Of a DNA stretch of 9,699 nucleotides, positions 7,611 to 9,699 are shown one piece after another. A program made the position numbers and the translations under genes. The stretch lies in assembly GCA_934343805.1 (NCBI GenBank), contig CAKRIN010000045.1, positions 1-9,699 of the forward strand, read 5' to 3'. This DNA is from an uncultured Lachnospira sp. (GTDB lineage Bacteria > Bacillota > Clostridia > Lachnospirales > Lachnospiraceae). The first letter of the stretch is position 1; each line of letters starts with the position of its first letter. The notes under the pieces are model-generated. The model saw only the letters and a program-made list of their open reading frames with translations, was not told the DNA's origin and did no database searches.

Positions 7611-7772
7611 TTTTTCGTAAGCCAAGCCTCTCCGTGACTTCGTCACTCCCGAGTCTTGGTAATTCACAACTCCCGGACTTCGTCCTTCGTTGTTCATTAC
7701 GGGCATTCGTCATATAAGCAGCCACACAAGCAAGCTTGATGGCTGCTTGCATGACTCATTGCTTACGAAAAA
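7611..7772 (-). repeat. 162-bp palindromic (MITE-like) element in the ileS leader
   Basis: The ends are perfect 12-bp inverted repeats: TTTTTCGTAAGC (7611-7622) and GCTTACGAAAAA (7761-7772). Three hairpins lie between them: CCAAG..CTC/GAG..CTTGG (7622-7659) enclosing GTGAC/GTCAC with a TTC loop; ACAAC..GGAC/GTCC..GTTGT (7666-7693), also with a CTTCG-like turn; and a long imperfect hairpin around AAGCAGCCA/TGGCTGCTT (7716-7724 with 7740-7748), extendable outward on both sides. The first two hairpins share the ACTTCGTC motif beside TCCCG. The ordered, nested palindromes and terminal repeats suggest a small non-coding repeat element. No target duplication was found, and no second copy lies in this window, so mobility is inference. 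It shares its right-end T-run with the terminator at 7767-7800. Confidence 0.65.
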
Positions 7773-7800
7773 CCCCTCTGCCGTAATACAACAGAGGGGT
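7767..7800 (-). terminator. Intrinsic terminator of the ileS leader (attenuator)
   Basis: ACCCCTCTG (7772-7780) pairs with CAGAGGGGT (7792-7800) as a perfect 9-bp stem around an 11-base loop, followed on the - strand by TTTTT. It stands where the T-box expression platform should be, upstream of ileS. Its U-run is also the terminal inverted repeat of the element at 7611-7772. Confidence 0.85.
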
Positions 7801-8008
7801 AACATACTTATCCTAAAATCTGAATGATTACGACATACTATCATATGCGTCCCTGGCTTTAACCTGACGATGGGATTACCGTCCCCGCTTAGTCTCGTAA
7901 TGATTTCAGCGAAGATGCTCAGAAGTGATGTTCAGATGGATAGTACTCGCACCGGCTCTCACCGTCCCGGCTCGCTCATGCTTTTCACTCCAACCTACTG
8001 TCTTCGTC
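7767..8008 (-). ncRNA. T-box leader (tRNA-Ile sensing), atypical antiterminator
   Basis: On the - strand the leader opens with the Stem I base CGAAGA (8001-8006) closing with TCTTCG (7910-7915), followed by an AGTA motif. The distal part shows AGCGAGCCGGGAC, GGTG and AGAGCCGG, which are hallmark T-box Stem I sequences. The specifier loop reads GAAC-ATC-AC then TTCTGAGC; ATC (7927-7929) is an isoleucine codon followed by a purine, which agrees with the ileS gene downstream. A Stem II-like GACGG..CGTC segment (about 7868-7885) and a Stem III-like hairpin (7830-7850) follow. Known T-boxes read tRNA charging through the specifier and a UGGN bulge in the antiterminator. No TGG is present on this strand between 7751 and 7920, so the decision module is non-canonical or damaged. 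A weak alternative fold, CAG/CTG and AGG/CCT with an AUUUU bulge, can compete with the terminator. Confidence 0.85.
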
Positions 8009-8023
8009 AATGCATTTTATTAG

Positions 8024-8052
8024 ATTTTATATAATAAATGTTTAGTTGTCAA
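8024..8052 (-). promoter_or_regulatory. Sigma-A type promoter of the ileS leader
   Basis: A consensus -35 TTGACA (8047-8052) and a -10 TAAAAT (8024-8029) are separated by 17 bases on the - strand. Initiation near 8017 would put Stem I of the T-box about 10 bases into the transcript, as is usual. The -35 lies only about 34 bases after the ATPase stop codon. Confidence 0.75.
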
Positions 8053-8085
8053 GCTGTCATAACCAACATGTGCAAGTTTTTTATG

Positions 8086-9495
8086 CTAATTATACATATC
8101 TTCGATGGGAATTAATCTGACATTTAAAGCCTTGGCATTATCCTTTACCCAATCGGTAAATCCACTTAATGAATACAGATGATATTCAGCAACCTTGTAT
8201 CTCTTGTCGATTAAACCATCTCTGTCCATAAGTTCTTCAACCTGTTTCTTATCCATTGGTGTATTCCTGAATTTACATTCACCAAGAATTGCCTTATTCT
8301 CTGTCGTATCCAGTCCAACAACATCAATATCCGTCTGCTCTTTCTTAGCCGGATTAGTACCAAACCACTTACCTGCCTGAAGAACTGTACAACTGAATTT
8401 ATTAGAAAATGCGTTCATTAACAGATATTGTCTGCACATTTTCTCAAATATTTCGCCCATATACTCATGAAGCTTTGGTTTTACCTGACTTAAATAATAC
8501 TGTTTTCCATTATCAATCTCAATTGCTGCAACTGCCCTCGGAATAAACTTATGCCAAAACATAAACATTCCATCTGACAATGAATACATGACTTTCTTCT
8601 TATTATTCTCTTCCGTGATTGCATATGTCTTTTCAATAATACGAGTTTCCAGCAAATGTTCAAGAATATTGTGGACAGACGCACTTTCTAGATTAGTTTT
8701 ATTCTTTATCTCAACAGCTTTATTAGCTCCATTGGCAATTGCCGAAACAACATCATCATACACAGGTGCATTCCTGAACTCCTGGACTAACAGATTTCTT
8801 GGTTCTTCATACATGAATCCCGATGGATTAAAATACAAATCCGCAATATTATCATCAAGACTTTTGTCAGAATCAAACATAGAGATATATTTGGCAACTC
8901 CACCAGTGATTCCATAACAAATTGCTTTTTCCTCACACGAATAATCAGGTACAAACAATGCTGTTTCAAGATAATTAAACGGTTTTAAATCTATCTGCAT
9001 AGTCCGCCTTCCGTATATCGGACTCTTACTGCTAAGCACTTCCTGTTCCATAAAGCTGATAGATGAACCAGACAGAATAAGAAAAATGTTTTTATTAAGC
9101 CAGTTCTTATCAATCTCGACCTGCAAAAGCGATAAAAATTCTTTATCTGCCTCCGCAAGATAAGGAAGTTCATCAATAACAAGTACAAGCTTTTTATCTC
9201 CAATATTGTTAGTAATAAAATTAAGTATGTCTTTTATATCTGTGAACCTTACCCCGTTAATTCCCGGCATAAAATAGTCAACAACAACTTCCCCGAATAA
9301 CTCAATATTTCTTTCTGCACTACCCTTTATTGCCGTAAAAGCTATATGCTCTTTTCCCCTTATAAATTCATTGATAAGAGTTGTCTTTCCTATCCTTCGG
9401 CGGCCATATACAATGCACATCTGGAAAGAGTTCTTGCTATATGCGGTTTCTAAGCTTTTCAATTCATTTTTTCTTCCAATAAATTTATCACACAT
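8086..9495 (-). CDS. ATP-binding protein, ATPase_2 fold with C-terminal DUF234 nuclease-like domain
   Basis: This 469-residue, probably cytoplasmic protein has an N-terminal P-loop ATPase domain of the archaeal ATPase (MNS/STAND-like) group: FIGRKNEL at the start, Walker A GRRRIGKT (31-38), Walker B LVLVIDELPYL with Asp108-Glu109, and a sensor-like ILSGSSISFM (140-149). A winged-helix-like stretch follows (about 243-295). The C-terminus matches DUF234, a PD-(D/E)XK nuclease-like domain, with Glu349, Asp389/Asp391 in QTDIDVV and Glu406-x-Lys408 in LGECKF; the catalytic-type residues appear intact. The cellular role of this family is unknown; DNA-related or regulatory roles are guesses. The start at 9495 is fixed by AGGAGG (9503-9508), 7 bases upstream; an in-frame ATG at 9579 has no ribosome site. 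It has its own promoter overlapping an unusual repeat array, and no clear terminator before the ileS promoter. Such genes are often accessory. Confidence 0.88.
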   Translation of the reverse strand: MCDKFIGRKNELKSLETAYSKNSFQMCIVYGRRRIGKTTLINEFIRGKEHIAFTAIKGSAERNIELFGEVVVDYFMPGINGVRFTDIKDILNFITNNIGDKKLVLVIDELPYLAEADKEFLSLLQVEIDKNWLNKNIFLILSGSSISFMEQEVLSSKSPIYGRRTMQIDLKPFNYLETALFVPDYSCEEKAICYGITGGVAKYISMFDSDKSLDDNIADLYFNPSGFMYEEPRNLLVQEFRNAPVYDDVVSAIANGANKAVEIKNKTNLESASVHNILEHLLETRIIEKTYAITEENNKKKVMYSLSDGMFMFWHKFIPRAVAAIEIDNGKQYYLSQVKPKLHEYMGEIFEKMCRQYLLMNAFSNKFSCTVLQAGKWFGTNPAKKEQTDIDVVGLDTTENKAILGECKFRNTPMDKKQVEELMDRDGLIDKRYKVAEYHLYSLSGFTDWVKDNAKALNVRLIPIEDMYN

Positions 9496-9502
9496 ATTAC
9501 AG

Positions 9503-9508
9503 CCTCCT
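9503..9508 (-). promoter_or_regulatory. Ribosome binding site that sets the ATPase start
   Basis: AGGAGG lies 7 bases before the ATG at 9495-9493, an ideal spacing. It argues against the longer in-frame start at 9579, which would translate the 15-bp repeats. Confidence 0.85.
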
Positions 9509-9510
9509 GT

Positions 9511-9570
9511 TTTAATAAAATTAATTTTAGTAAAGTTATCTTTACTAAACCTATCTTTACTAAAATCAGT
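9511..9570. repeat. Four tandem 15-bp repeats between promoter and ribosome site
   Basis: TTTANTAAA recurs at 9511, 9526, 9541 and 9556, exactly 15 bases apart, in units 9511-9525, 9526-9540, 9541-9555 and 9556-9570. Each core is an odd-centred palindrome, and units 2 and 3 together make a perfect 10-bp dyad, TTTAGTAAAG (9526-9535) and CTTTACTAAA (9540-9549), with a 4-base spacer. The array begins just after the ribosome site and runs into the -10 box. It could be a multi-site operator or an RNA hairpin; which protein would bind is unknown. Confidence 0.8.
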
Positions 9571-9596
9571 ATATCCCATAACATTTTAAAAATCAA
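9568..9596 (-). promoter_or_regulatory. Sigma-A type promoter of the ATPase gene
   Basis: On the - strand TTGATT (9591-9596) and TATACT (9568-9573) are 17 bases apart (9574-9590). Start of transcription near 9561 falls inside the fourth unit of the 15-bp repeat array, so anything bound to the array would sit on the start site and early transcript. Confidence 0.65.
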
Positions 9597-9603
9597 TTTA
9601 TTT

Positions 9604-9643
9604 ACCAAAAAAGTTGCAGCAACCTTAACCGTTACTGCAACTT
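9604..9643 (-). terminator. Intrinsic terminator of the gene at the right edge
   Basis: AAGTTGCAG (9611-9619) pairs with CTGCAACTT (9635-9643), extended by AAC/GTT inside, and the - strand continues in TTTTTT. It begins about 17 bases after the stop codon of the partial gene at 9661-9699 and insulates the ATPase promoter from it. Confidence 0.9.
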
Positions 9644-9660
9644 ACATTTACATTATTCTA

Positions 9661-9699
9661 TTATGCTTCTGTCATCCTGTTCTTAGCCACAATTCTCAT
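9661..9699 (-). CDS. C-terminal end of an unidentified gene
   Basis: The - strand reads MRIVAKNRMTEA and then TAA (9663-9661) in the only frame that is open from the window edge; the other two - strand frames stop within it. A strong terminator follows closely, as expected for a gene end. Only 12 residues are visible, so no product can be named, and whether the edge ATG is an internal Met or a start cannot be told (internal is far more likely). Confidence 0.55.
   Translation of the reverse strand: MRIVAKNRMTEA

Larger units (their letters stand above)
7576..8085 (-). other. Long structured leader between the ATPase gene and ileS
   Basis: These 510 bases contain no separate gene. In transcript order they hold the promoter (8024-8052), T-box Stem I (about 7910-8008), Stem II and III structures (about 7830-7900), a terminator (7767-7800), a 162-bp palindromic element (7611-7772) and the ileS ribosome site (7581-7588). 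The distance from terminator to ribosome site, about 180 bases, is unusually long for a T-box gene and is accounted for by the inserted element. Confidence 0.8.

Noticed and set aside
7576..7752. A 59-residue N-terminal extension of IleS from the ATG at 7752
   Set aside because: It is translated from the palindromic element, has no ribosome site, and the family N-terminus with a good ribosome site begins at 7575.
9511..9570. A CRISPR array
   Set aside because: The repeats are 15 bp, directly adjacent with no spacers, and only four in number; there are no cas genes.
9496..9579. A 28-residue extension of the ATPase with five-residue repeats
   Set aside because: The ATG at 9579 overlaps the promoter, upstream of the expected transcript start, and lacks a ribosome site; AGGAGG sets the start at 9495.

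Overview
The window reads as chromosomal DNA of a low-GC Firmicute, most likely a member of the Lachnospiraceae (Clostridia). Support for this: strong AGGAGG-type ribosome sites, consensus sigma-A promoters, U-tailed intrinsic terminators, a T-box leader on an aminoacyl-tRNA synthetase gene, and a SpoIIQ-like protein typical of spore formers. The genus is not certain from sequence alone.

Layout. One partial gene is on the + strand at the left edge: the C-terminal end of a hemolysin III (PAQR) family membrane protein, 1-246. All other genes are on the - strand, reading right to left: the last 12 codons of an unidentified gene (9661-9699) with its terminator; a stand-alone ATPase with a C-terminal nuclease-like DUF234 domain (8086-9495); a long structured leader (about 7590-8017) and isoleucyl-tRNA synthetase ileS (4375-7575); glycogen phosphorylase glgP (1698-4172); and a membrane-anchored, catalytically degenerate LytM/M23 protein (765-1556). 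Terminators follow ileS, glgP and the right-edge gene, and separate promoters are visible for the ATPase gene, ileS and glgP. The genes are therefore mostly independent units rather than one operon. The 247-764 gap between convergent transcripts holds several inverted repeats and terminators and no convincing gene.

How they work together. ileS is an essential translation gene; its leader has a T-box aptamer with an isoleucine specifier (ATC), so it should sense uncharged tRNA-Ile. glgP degrades stored glycogen to glucose-1-phosphate. The LytM-like protein looks structural and may belong to sporulation. No shared pathway links these genes.

Most unusual points: (1) the ileS T-box aptamer looks normal, but the expected UGGN antiterminator bulge cannot be found anywhere between Stem I and the terminator; (2) a 162-bp palindromic element with 12-bp terminal inverted repeats lies between that terminator and the ileS ribosome site, and stays open in the ileS frame; (3) four exact-period 15-bp repeats, containing a perfect 10-bp dyad, fill the space between the -10 box and the ribosome site of the ATPase gene; (4) the LytM domain has lost all its zinc ligands.
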